DNA of 38,276 bases. Source: Gammaproteobacteria bacterium (lineage in GTDB: Bacteria; Pseudomonadota; Gammaproteobacteria; GCA-001735895). The stretch spans positions 1 to 38,276 of the forward strand of contig JAAESG010000182.1 in NCBI GenBank assembly GCA_024229615.1, in the 5' to 3' direction. Every line of letters begins with the position of its first letter. Positions within the stretch are counted from its first letter, which is position 1. The position numbers and the translations under genes were made by a program. Under the pieces are notes generated by a model. That model was not told the DNA's origin. It did not search any database and saw only the letters and a program-made list of their open reading frames with translations. Below, piece by piece: positions 16,144 to 23,779 of this stretch.

Positions 16144-17679
16144 CTAGCCCGCATTTCTCTCGGCCTGGGGCTTGCGAACCCTGTCATAGATCATCTTGAA
16201 CACCGGCAGGAACAACAGGAGTAGCGCGACCACCATGATCGGACCAGCGTAAACTCGCTCGAAGAAAATCATGAAAGAGCCTTCGGAGATTATCAGCGAC
16301 TGGCGTAGCGCGGGCTCTGCCAACGGTCCCAACACAATTGCCAAAACCGCAGGCGCCAGTGGGTAATCGAGCTTGCGCATCAGGTAGCCGACGATACCGA
16401 ACACGATCATCAGCCAGACATCGTGCATGTCCTGGGTCGGGGCATAGCCACCGATCAGACACAGCGTAAAAATAACCGGCGCCAGAATCGTGAACGGAGT
16501 TTTCAGCACCTTGATGAAAACCGGAATAAAGGCAATGTTGATCAATAGAGTAAACAGGTTGGCGGCGTATAGCGATGCGATCAATCCCCAGACAAACTCA
16601 CTGTGATCGACGAACAGGCGCGGGCCGGGTTCCAGCCCCCAGATGACCATGCCGCCGAGTAAGATTGCGGTAGTCGGCGAGCCGGGAATGCCGAGTGTCA
16701 GCATCGGCAGCATCGAACCGGTGCTGGCCGCATTATTGGCCGCTTCCGGTGCGCAGACACCTTCAATCGCACCGTTACCGAACTTTTCCGGCTCCCGTGA
16801 TATTTGCTTGGCGATGCCATAAGCCATCAGCGAACCGGGCGTGGCGCCGGCCGCCGGCAGGATACCGACAAAGTAACCCAGTAACGAACCCATCACGGTT
16901 GATTTCCAGGTTTTGACCAGTTCGCGCAGCGCGGCAAAGGTTCGAGCAACCGATACGGTTGCTTCGGAGAGCATGCTCTTGCCACCACCGAGTGCGTGTT
17001 CTTCAACCGTCCACAGCATTTCGCCGATCCCGTAAATACCGATCGCCAGCACCAGGAAGTTAACCCCGTGCAGAAATCCGGTGATGTCCCACAGCACCAG
17101 TCGGGGTTCACCGGAGATGATATCGAAACCAACCGCACTCAATACCAGACCGATACAAATGGAAAACAGGGTTTTAAAGATATCATCGCTACCGAGGCCG
17201 ACGAAGGTCGCAAAGGCCAGCATCATCAACGCAAATTCTTCGGGCGCACCAAATACCAGCGCAACATGCGCCAGGGGTGGTGCGAAAAAAGTAAACAGCA
17301 CAACAGAAATTGAGCCGCCGACAAATGAGGCCACCGCAGCACCGATCAGGGCCTTGTCCGCGAGGCCCTGCTTTGCCAACGGACGGCCGTCGAAGGTGGT
17401 CGCAACCGCGGTCGAAGCGCCGGGAATTCCGAGCATAATCGACGAAATCGCACCACCGTACATGGCTCCATAATAAATCGCTGCCAGAAAAATAATTGCA
17501 CCGGTAGGGGGCACCAGGAAAGTCAGTGGTAACAGGATTGCCACACCGTTAACCGAACCCAGACCCGGCATCGCTCCGATAAAAAGCCCGAGTGCGCAGC
17601 CGCCAATTATCAACAGCAGATTCTGTGCTTCGAAGACAATCAGGAAACCCTGTGCCAGCTGTCCCAGAATTTCTAACAT
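16144..17679 (-). CDS. tctA: Tripartite tricarboxylate transporter, large membrane subunit
   Basis: 511-residue polytopic inner-membrane protein of the TctA/DUF112 family, the main permease subunit of TTT secondary transporters. The signature loops are GAMPGLGSVNGVAILLPLTF near residue 36 and GILPAAGATPGSLMAYGIAK near residue 270, the paired re-entrant regions typical of the family; 10-12 hydrophobic helices are evident. It works with tctB and the periplasmic binding protein tctC, both upstream with short gaps. TTT systems import carboxylates with ion coupling; the substrate is set mainly by TctC and cannot be read directly. Placement next to formyl-CoA enzymes suggests oxalate or a 2-hydroxy acid. 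The last 16 bases match the end of the MITE-like element at 36.7 kb. Confidence 0.95.
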   Translation of the reverse strand: MLEILGQLAQGFLIVFEAQNLLLIIGGCALGLFIGAMPGLGSVNGVAILLPLTFLVPPTGAIIFLAAIYYGAMYGGAISSIMLGIPGASTAVATTFDGRPLAKQGLADKALIGAAVASFVGGSISVVLFTFFAPPLAHVALVFGAPEEFALMMLAFATFVGLGSDDIFKTLFSICIGLVLSAVGFDIISGEPRLVLWDITGFLHGVNFLVLAIGIYGIGEMLWTVEEHALGGGKSMLSEATVSVARTFAALRELVKTWKSTVMGSLLGYFVGILPAAGATPGSLMAYGIAKQISREPEKFGNGAIEGVCAPEAANNAASTGSMLPMLTLGIPGSPTTAILLGGMVIWGLEPGPRLFVDHSEFVWGLIASLYAANLFTLLINIAFIPVFIKVLKTPFTILAPVIFTLCLIGGYAPTQDMHDVWLMIVFGIVGYLMRKLDYPLAPAVLAIVLGPLAEPALRQSLIISEGSFMIFFERVYAGPIMVVALLLLFLPVFKMIYDRVRKPQAERNAG

Positions 17680-17716
17680 GTTACTGCCTCTCTTCTCAGC
17701 CCGGGTTTAAAATCAA

Positions 17717-18220
17717 CTACAAAAATATCTTGTAAAGAGGTATGAAAAAGGGTTCGGTAATCCCTTTCGGCAGGATGATCTTCAGCGTGATCTCGAAGAA
17801 GTAGAAGATAACAACCGGTATCACCACGGCCAGTGTCATCGTGAGTCCCCAGGAGTGCTTACCCAGAAAGCGCAGGTAAAAGACTAAAAATAACGGCAAC
17901 GCACCATAGATTCCGATAAAGGAAAATAACGCGACGGTGATAATCAGCGAACCCGCAACCGCGGCGACATCACCGAGCACATGCGATTCGATGTAGGTTT
18001 TGGTCGAAGTTGCGATCCTACCCTTCTTGCGAAACCAGTTGAACAGAATCCCGCCACAGGAGATCAGCATGATGGTGGCGAGCCAGAATGGCCAGGAGCC
18101 GCCACCGGGTCCTTCTTCCTCGATCCAGCCGATCGGTAGTTCGGCACTTTTAACCATCAGGTAGATAGAGAAAGCCCCCATCATTATCGCCATCAACAAT
18201 TCTGCCGTTCTGACCGTCAT
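17717..18220 (-). CDS. tctB: Tripartite tricarboxylate transporter, small membrane subunit
   Basis: 167-residue protein with about four hydrophobic segments (for example LLMAIMMGAFSIYLMVKS near the start and SLIITVALFSFIGIYGALPL in the middle). This is the usual size and topology for TctB. It is the poorly conserved small membrane partner of TctA. The gene is 47 bp after tctC and 37 bp before tctA, in the standard C-B-A order, so all three are surely co-transcribed. Assignment depends on topology plus position, because the family has little sequence conservation. Confidence 0.9.
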   Translation of the reverse strand: MTVRTAELLMAIMMGAFSIYLMVKSAELPIGWIEEEGPGGGSWPFWLATIMLISCGGILFNWFRKKGRIATSTKTYIESHVLGDVAAVAGSLIITVALFSFIGIYGALPLFLVFYLRFLGKHSWGLTMTLAVVIPVVIFYFFEITLKIILPKGITEPFFIPLYKIFL

Positions 18221-18267
18221 GATGAGTTCCCCCTCTATCTACCTTTGGATTTTCAATAAAGCCCTGT

Positions 18268-19254
18268 TTACTTGATGGCACCCATTTTCTTCAGCATGAC
18301 TTCGTGAATATCGCGCTCACGCTTCCAGTAGCTCATCAACGCATCACCGGTCAGCAGATCGCCCTGCAGACTCTTCTTGGTGCGGTACTCCTGCCACTTC
18401 GCAGAATTAAACACCTTGGTGAACAGGTCGTCGTAATAGGCCGCGGCTTCTTTGCTCATGCCTGGAGCGCCAACCACGGTACGCTGCATGTAGTAGACCA
18501 TGTCAGAGCCGATCTCTTTAAAGGTGGGCGCATCCGGGAACAGCGGCAAACGATTATCGGTGAATGATGCCAGTGCCTTGGTAGTACCGGCTTCATAGAA
18601 ACCCAGCTGCTCGGAAGGATTGTTAACGGTTGAATCGGCATTCTTGCCGGCGAGTTCCTTCGCTACCTTGCCGCCACCCTTGTAGGGAACGTACTTCATT
18701 TTCAGGTCATAGGCGGTATTGAGGAAATCGGTTAACAGATTGTCTTCCGAATTCTTACCGGTGCCCGCCATGATCCATTTGCTACCCTTGGCCTTGGCCG
18801 CTTTGACGAAATCATCGACGTTGTTGATGTCTTTACGATCTGAATGAACCCACAGCAGAAAGGTATCTTCGGCCATGCGCGCAATCGGGGTAAAATTTGT
18901 GATATCAACGCCCAGCCCAGGCTGGCGCAACGGTGTGGTATAAAAGCTGTTCAGCGTGAACATGATGGTGTGGTTGTCACCCTTCTTGCCGTTCACATGG
19001 ACCAGGGCTTCTGCACCAGAACCACCAGGCTTGTTAACAGGAGTGAACGGAACCGGTGCCATTTTTTCCGAGGCAATGATACTTTGCAGTAGCCTGACCG
19101 CCTTATCCGCACCACCGCCCTTACCCGCCATGACGACGAATTCGACCGGTTTTTGCGGTTCCCACGCATGCCCGATAACCGGCATACCCGCGAGAATGGC
19201 ACTGACGCCCAGTGCGCAGAACACCTTCCTGAGTGTATTTTGTGATTTAAACAT
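18268..19254 (-). CDS. tctC: Tripartite tricarboxylate transporter, periplasmic binding protein
   Basis: 328-residue extracytoplasmic solute receptor. A signal peptide spans about residues 1-31 (KVFCALGVSAILAGMPVIGHAW). The mature start WEPQKPVEFVVMAGKGGGADKAVRLLQ matches the Bug/TctC family, which usually reads PxxIVVPxxAGGGTD; here a longer glycine run and a lysine replace the common GGxxD loop. The segments VNKPGGSGAEALVHVNGKKG and FKEIGSDMVYYMQRTVVGAPGMSKE are also family-like. The protein binds the imported carboxylate and delivers it to TctA/TctB. It is the first gene of the minus-strand run; a candidate operator lies 226 bp upstream. Confidence 0.93.
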   Translation of the reverse strand: MFKSQNTLRKVFCALGVSAILAGMPVIGHAWEPQKPVEFVVMAGKGGGADKAVRLLQSIIASEKMAPVPFTPVNKPGGSGAEALVHVNGKKGDNHTIMFTLNSFYTTPLRQPGLGVDITNFTPIARMAEDTFLLWVHSDRKDINNVDDFVKAAKAKGSKWIMAGTGKNSEDNLLTDFLNTAYDLKMKYVPYKGGGKVAKELAGKNADSTVNNPSEQLGFYEAGTTKALASFTDNRLPLFPDAPTFKEIGSDMVYYMQRTVVGAPGMSKEAAAYYDDLFTKVFNSAKWQEYRTKKSLQGDLLTGDALMSYWKRERDIHEVMLKKMGAIK

Positions 19255-19344
19255 TTATTGTGCTCCTCAATATTAAGGACCGATTGCGGTCCAGACCAAA
19301 TGCCTCCAGTTTTCGAAAAACCAGCGACACCCATTGCCAGACCC

Positions 19345-19368
19345 TTGGGTAAAAATCTGGCTACCCAA
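19345..19368. repeat. Inverted repeat upstream of tctC
   Basis: TTGGGTA and TACCCAA pair perfectly over 7 bp with a 10-nt spacer, about 90-115 bp upstream of the tctC start. It may be an operator for another regulator or a leader hairpin. The 300-bp gap 19255-19553 otherwise holds only the palindrome at 19480 and AT-rich sequence. Confidence 0.3.
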
Positions 19369-19479
19369 AATCAAAATTCCGATTTCGGGCCGATTCGTAT
19401 ATCACATATCAAGTTCATACACGAATCATTTTCCTGATTATCCAGCCCGTTATTGAACCGGGCCTTAATCTATTTTTAT

Positions 19480-19500
19480 TTTGGTATACAATATACCAAA
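19480..19500. promoter_or_regulatory. Palindromic operator upstream of the tct operon
   Basis: Perfect 9-bp arms TTTGGTATA and TATACCAAA around CAA. The core equals the sucC site and nearly equals the glcB/qor site. It lies 226 bp before tctC and 54 bp after the sucD stop. The perfect symmetry and three-base centre fit FCD-GntR operators. On the minus strand it is followed by AATAAAAATAG, so a weak terminator role for sucCD cannot be excluded. Confidence 0.65.
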
Positions 19501-19553
19501 GGTAACTTTATACCACCAAAGAGAAAGGTGTAAAGTGTTTTTTAACCCGAATG

Positions 19554-20435
19554 CTATTTTTGCAGCGCCTCCTGCATCAGTTTGCCCATATCGGACGGGT
19601 TTCGCGTTACGCCGACCCCGGCCGCTTCGAGCGCCGCGATTTTTTCATTGGCCGTGCCCTTGCCACCAGCGATAATCGCACCGGCATGGCCCATGCGTTT
19701 GCCCGGGGGTGCGGTGACCCCGGCAATAAAACCGACCACCGGCTTGGTCATATTGTCGGCTATCCACTCGGCGCAGATTTCTTCGTCGGTACCACCGATT
19801 TCACCACACATGACAACGCCATCGGTGTCGGGATCGTCGTTAAACATCTTGATCACGTCGACATGTTTGAGGCCATTCACCGGATCACCACCGATGCCGA
19901 CACAGGTCGTTTGCCCCAGGCCCAGCTTGGTCAGCTGATCGACCACCTCATAAGTCAGCGTACCGGAACGCGAAACCACGCCGATACGACCCTTCTTGTG
20001 AATGTAGCCAGGCATGATACCGATCTTGATTTCCTCGGGCGTAATCACACCGGGGCAATTCGGACCCACCAGGATGGTACTGGAACCCTCCATGCGATCA
20101 CGGCTGCGAATCATGTCCTTGACCGGAATACCTTCGGTAATACAGATGACGACTTCAATTTCGGCATCGACTGCTTCATCGATAGCCGCAGCGGCGAATG
20201 GAGGCGGCACATAGATAACCGACACATTGCATTGGGTCGCAGCTTTTGCTTCGGCAACCGAGTCATAAACCGGCACACCCTCAACGACCTGTCCGCCTTT
20301 CTTTGGGGTCACACCGGCTACATAGCAATTTCTGCCATTGGCGTACTCGATCGAGTGATGGGTGTGGAACATGCCAGTCTTGCCGGTAATCCCCTGGGTC
20401 ACTACACGTGAATCTTTATTGATCAGTATCGACAT
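19554..20435 (-). CDS. sucD: Succinyl-CoA synthetase, alpha subunit
   Basis: 293-residue alpha subunit of ADP-forming succinyl-CoA synthetase (TCA cycle; succinyl-CoA + ADP + Pi to succinate + ATP). The N-terminus [21 protein letters not shown] and [18 protein letters not shown] near the C-terminus are diagnostic. His250 in [10 protein letters not shown] is the phosphohistidine. The CoA-binding Rossmann part lies in the first 120 residues. It starts 2 bp after the sucC stop. The pair stands apart from any sucAB genes in this window and is preceded by a candidate operator, so it may be controlled with the carboxylate module. Related malate thiokinase (MtkB) is a remote alternative; the sequence looks like ordinary SucD. 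Confidence 0.95.
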   Translation of the reverse strand: MSILINKDSRVVTQGITGKTGMFHTHHSIEYANGRNCYVAGVTPKKGGQVVEGVPVYDSVAEAKAATQCNVSVIYVPPPFAAAAIDEAVDAEIEVVICITEGIPVKDMIRSRDRMEGSSTILVGPNCPGVITPEEIKIGIMPGYIHKKGRIGVVSRSGTLTYEVVDQLTKLGLGQTTCVGIGGDPVNGLKHVDVIKMFNDDPDTDGVVMCGEIGGTDEEICAEWIADNMTKPVVGFIAGVTAPPGKRMGHAGAIIAGGKGTANEKIAALEAAGVGVTRNPSDMGKLMQEALQK

Positions 20436-20437
20436 GA

Positions 20438-21604
20438 TTATGCTCCTGCTGCTGCCGCAGCCACTTTCTCGGCTGCGTCGGCCATGGTGGTAGCGCTGAT
20501 AACTGAAATGCCGGAATCAGCCAGTATCTGGCGACCCTTTTCGACATTGGTGCCTTCGAGGCGCACCACCAGAGGTACCGACAGGTCGACCTCGCGTGCA
20601 GCGTTGACCAATCCCTCGGCGATCACGTCGCAACGCATAATGCCACCGAATATATTGACCAGAATGGCCTTCAGGTTTGAATTCTTGAGCATGATCTTGA
20701 ACGCCTCGGTGACCTGTTCGGTAGTCGCGCCACCGCCCACGTCGAGGAAGTTCGCTGGCGAGGCGCCATACAGCTTGATGATATCCATGGTTGCCATCGC
20801 CAAGCCTGCGCCGTTGACCAGGCAACCGATGGTGCCATCGAGAGATATATAGTTGAGCCCGAATTTCGAGGCTTCGATTTCATCGATATCCTCCTCATCG
20901 AGATCGCGCAGATCTTCCAATTCGGGATGACGGTACATCGCGCTTTCGTCAAAATTGATTTTCGCATCGAGCGCGATCACGCGCCCGTCTTCGGTTACGA
21001 TCAATGGGTTGATTTCAGCGAGTGAAGCGTCCTTGTCCCAGAAGGCCTGGTACAACGCCTGTATTAGTTTACCCGCCTCGCCAACCAGCACCGATGGTAT
21101 GCCGATCTTGCCTGCCAATCCCTCAGCTTCTGCGTCGCTAAGTCCGCTTTTCGGATCGACCGATACCTTGTGAATTAATTCGGGTGTTTCTTCTGCTACG
21201 GTTTCGATTTCGGTTCCGCCCTCGGAACTCGCCATGACGGTAACGCGTTGCGTCGCGCGATCCACGACCAGGCCGACGTAAAGTTCATCCTTGATCGCTG
21301 CGCCCTGTTCGACCAGCAAGCGTTTGACTTCTTTACCCTCAGGGCCGGTCTGGTGGGTTACCAGCGTCATCCCAAGAATATCATCGGCAAAGCCACGCAC
21401 TTCGTCGAGACTTGCGGCCACCTTGACGCCACCACCCTTGCCGCGTCCACCCGCGTGAATCTGTGCCTTGACGACCCATTTATCACCGCCGATTGACTCC
21501 GCGGCGGCGACCGCTTCATCGACCGAGAAACAAGCTTTTCCATCGGGTACCGCAACTCCGTATTCGCGCAGAATGTCCTTGCCCTGATACTCGTGTATTT
21601 TCAT
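20438..21604 (-). CDS. sucC: Succinyl-CoA synthetase, beta subunit
   Basis: 388-residue ATP-grasp beta subunit, the standard length. The true start is [17 protein letters not shown] at 21604; an upstream frame extending to 21715 would add 37 hydrophobic residues unrelated to the family and would run through the operator. Signatures: [16 protein letters not shown] (nucleotide binding), [50 protein letters not shown] near the C-terminus. It forms the catalytic complex with SucD, whose gene follows immediately. The candidate GntR-type operator lies 29 bp upstream of the start, in a position suited to repression. Confidence 0.95.
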   Translation of the reverse strand: MKIHEYQGKDILREYGVAVPDGKACFSVDEAVAAAESIGGDKWVVKAQIHAGGRGKGGGVKVAASLDEVRGFADDILGMTLVTHQTGPEGKEVKRLLVEQGAAIKDELYVGLVVDRATQRVTVMASSEGGTEIETVAEETPELIHKVSVDPKSGLSDAEAEGLAGKIGIPSVLVGEAGKLIQALYQAFWDKDASLAEINPLIVTEDGRVIALDAKINFDESAMYRHPELEDLRDLDEEDIDEIEASKFGLNYISLDGTIGCLVNGAGLAMATMDIIKLYGASPANFLDVGGGATTEQVTEAFKIMLKNSNLKAILVNIFGGIMRCDVIAEGLVNAAREVDLSVPLVVRLEGTNVEKGRQILADSGISVISATTMADAAEKVAAAAAGA

Positions 21605-21632
21605 TGTTTCGCTACTCCGCTTCAGCAAAGGG

Positions 21633-21649
21633 TGGTATATCGTATACCA
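21633..21649. promoter_or_regulatory. Palindromic operator upstream of sucC
   Basis: Perfect 7-bp arms TGGTATA and TATACCA around TCG, 29 bp before the sucC start. It has the same core and spacing as the site upstream of tctC. Its closeness to the start suggests that a bound repressor would overlap the promoter or block early elongation. Confidence 0.65.
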
Positions 21650-21743
21650 GGTTAAAAGAAAAGCAAAAAAAACGCACCACCCAGATGCGCTTCTCATCAT
21701 GTCAGGTTGGCGCAAACATTGTAAACGCCAATTCGGGATATAA

Positions 21744-22748
21744 CTAGACCGGTTGTCCGGATACCTTGATGCTCTCTTCCTGTACGGTTTTGTTGAGCAG
21801 GCTGACCAGCGCGAAAACTGTATTCATCGCCGGTGTCGGGATGCCAGTTTGTTCTCCGAGCTCGATCACAACGCCAAGCATGCCGTCGATTTCGAGCGCC
21901 TTGCCGACTTCGAGATCCTGCAGCATCGATGTCTTGTGCTTACCAACGCCTTCAGCACCCTCGATGCGTCTTTCCAGTGAAACCCGAAAGCTGGCGCCCA
22001 GTTTCTCGGCGATCTGCTGGGCTTCGGTCATCATCTGCGCCGCGAGTGCGCGGGTTTGTGGAAACTGGCAGATATCGACCAGGGTCGAATGGGTCAGCGC
22101 ACTGATCGGGTTGAAAGACAGATTGCCCCAGAGCTTGAGCCAGATTTCGGAACGAATGTCGGGCAGCACGAAGGACTTGAAACCGGCTTCGACAAAAGCG
22201 CTGCAAATCGCCTGTACTCTCTCGGATTCCGAACCATCGAGTTCACCGACCGGGTAACGGTTACCCTCGATATGGCGAATAACCCCGGGGGCGTCGATAG
22301 TTGCCGCCGGGAAGGCGATACAACCGATGATGCGGTCGGGGTCGATCGCGGCGGCAATCGCGCCATCCGGATCGACGGTACGCACGATGCTGTCCCGGTA
22401 TTCACCCTCCAGTTTCTGGAAATACCACCATGGAATGCCATTTTGCAAGGTCACAATGACACCCGTTTCTGACAACATAGCGGTCAGTTTATCGGCGATC
22501 GGCTCGATCTGGTGCGCCTTGACACCCAACAGCACGATGTCCTGATCGGTAACTTCAGCCATATCGGCGGTCGCAAAGATATCGGTAGTAACGAGTTCTT
22601 CGCCATTTTCGATGTATTTCAGGCCATTGCTCCTAATCGCATCCAGGTGCGCGCCGCGTGCAATAACTGACAATTCGTGACCCGATTGGGCCAGTTTAGT
22701 CGCCATCATGCCGCCGATCGCGCCTGCTCCAACCACGCATACTTTCAT
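21744..22748 (-). CDS. Ketopantoate reductase family protein (PanE/ApbA)
   Basis: About 334 residues with an N-terminal Rossmann motif [18 protein letters not shown] and the ketopantoate reductase C-terminal helical domain ([22 protein letters not shown], then [26 protein letters not shown]). The lysine and the SxLxDxxxGKxxEID region are those used for substrate binding in PanE. It reduces a 2-keto acid with NADPH; 2-dehydropantoate is the textbook substrate, but members beside catabolic genes may act on other 2-keto or 2-hydroxy acids. The start at 22748 gives AGG at a good distance; ATG at 22751 and GTG at 22760 are possible. It lies 139 bp from the sucC start, reads in the same direction, and is divergent from the FAH-family gene. 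Confidence 0.85.
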   Translation of the reverse strand: MKVCVVGAGAIGGMMATKLAQSGHELSVIARGAHLDAIRSNGLKYIENGEELVTTDIFATADMAEVTDQDIVLLGVKAHQIEPIADKLTAMLSETGVIVTLQNGIPWWYFQKLEGEYRDSIVRTVDPDGAIAAAIDPDRIIGCIAFPAATIDAPGVIRHIEGNRYPVGELDGSESERVQAICSAFVEAGFKSFVLPDIRSEIWLKLWGNLSFNPISALTHSTLVDICQFPQTRALAAQMMTEAQQIAEKLGASFRVSLERRIEGAEGVGKHKTSMLQDLEVGKALEIDGMLGVVIELGEQTGIPTPAMNTVFALVSLLNKTVQEESIKVSGQPV

Positions 22749-22908
22749 CATAAACCTCACAAACTCAGGGGGGCGTAAAAGCGGCGCATTCTACGCCAAT
22801 CATTGCCATGACGTCCACGCGACCAACCAAATTGTAGCGATTAATATTTTTGTTCGGATAGTCACACAACTTATGCACAGCTCCGAATACAACTCTGTTT
22901 TTGCGCAA

Positions 22909-22924
22909 TCAAATTTAAATTTGA
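22909..22924. promoter_or_regulatory. 16-bp perfect palindrome between divergent genes
   Basis: TCAAATTT and AAATTTGA are exact reverse complements with no spacer. They lie 55 bp before the FAH-family gene and 160 bp before the panE-like gene, so an operator role is plausible. It is flanked by GCGC on both sides, and the sequence differs from the TGGTATA sites. Confidence 0.4.
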
Positions 22925-22978
22925 GCGCTCATGTGATAGATTCCGCGCCCTCGTGACTAACTACCTGACAAAACAACT

Positions 22979-23758
22979 ATGACGAACTGGGTACGCTTCA
23001 ACTGGAAGGACAAAATACATCGGGGCACGTTGAGCGGTGATGATATCGCCGTTTGCAGCAACGATTTATTCGAACAAGCGGCGTTCACCGGGGAGACAGC
23101 CTCATTGTCCGAAGTGAAGCTGCTTGCACCCTACACACCGAATTCGATTCTGGCGCTATGGAACAATTTCCACGAACGCGCCGAGGCTGAAGGCCAGACT
23201 ATTCCAGTTACACCTCTTTATTTCATGAAACCGGTCAGCAGTATCATCGGACCCGATGAAACGATTTATCGCCCGCGCGGACATAGCGGCCGCGTCATTT
23301 TCGAGGCCGAACTGGGTATCGTCATCGGCAAACCGTGCCAGGGCATATCGGCCGAGCAGGCCGACCATCACATTTTCGGCTATACCTGTGTCAACGACGT
23401 CACCGCAATCGAATTCCTCTTCGAGGACAAGGCGTTCCAGCAATGGACGCGTAGCAAGGGCTATGACACTTTCACCCCGCTGGGCCCCTGCATCAATACA
23501 GACATCGATCCGGCAGAATTGAACATCCTCGCCATCCAGGGAGATGAAACCCGTCAGAACTACCCGGTCAGCGACATGATTTACAGCCCACAGCAAATCG
23601 TCGCGATGATCTCCGAGTACCAGACCCTGCTTCCCGGCGATCTGATCTGTTGCGGTACCTCGGTCGGCGCACGCACGATGAAACCGGGAAGCGAAATCGA
23701 GATATCGATCCCGGGGATCGGAAACCTGGCCAACCGGTTTGAAGACTTCCCCGAATAA
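22979..23758 (+). CDS. Fumarylacetoacetate hydrolase family protein
   Basis: 259-residue FAH-fold protein. The metal-binding glutamates lie in FEAELGIVIGKP and the conserved aspartate in GYTCVNDVTAIEF; KGYDTFTPLGPCI and the GDLICCGTSVGARTMKPG loop complete the active site. These match the HpcE/2-hydroxyhepta-2,4-dienedioate isomerase branch. Members cleave or decarboxylate C-C bonds in 1,3-dicarbonyl acids; the exact substrate is unknown. The start codon ATG is at 22979. It begins an operon with aceK (21-bp gap) and the small membrane protein. A link to aromatic breakdown is possible from the family, but no other aromatic genes are in view. Confidence 0.85.
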   Translation: MTNWVRFNWKDKIHRGTLSGDDIAVCSNDLFEQAAFTGETASLSEVKLLAPYTPNSILALWNNFHERAEAEGQTIPVTPLYFMKPVSSIIGPDETIYRPRGHSGRVIFEAELGIVIGKPCQGISAEQADHHIFGYTCVNDVTAIEFLFEDKAFQQWTRSKGYDTFTPLGPCINTDIDPAELNILAIQGDETRQNYPVSDMIYSPQQIVAMISEYQTLLPGDLICCGTSVGARTMKPGSEIEISIPGIGNLANRFEDFPE

Positions 23759-23779
23759 GATACGTCTGAAGGCTCTGCT

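Noticed and set aside
19551-20411. 286-codon plus-strand frame opposite sucD
   Set aside because: Antisense of sucD, with no family resemblance.
21605-21715. 37-residue N-terminal extension of sucC
   Set aside because: Family proteins begin at MKIHEYQ; the extension would translate through the operator palindrome.
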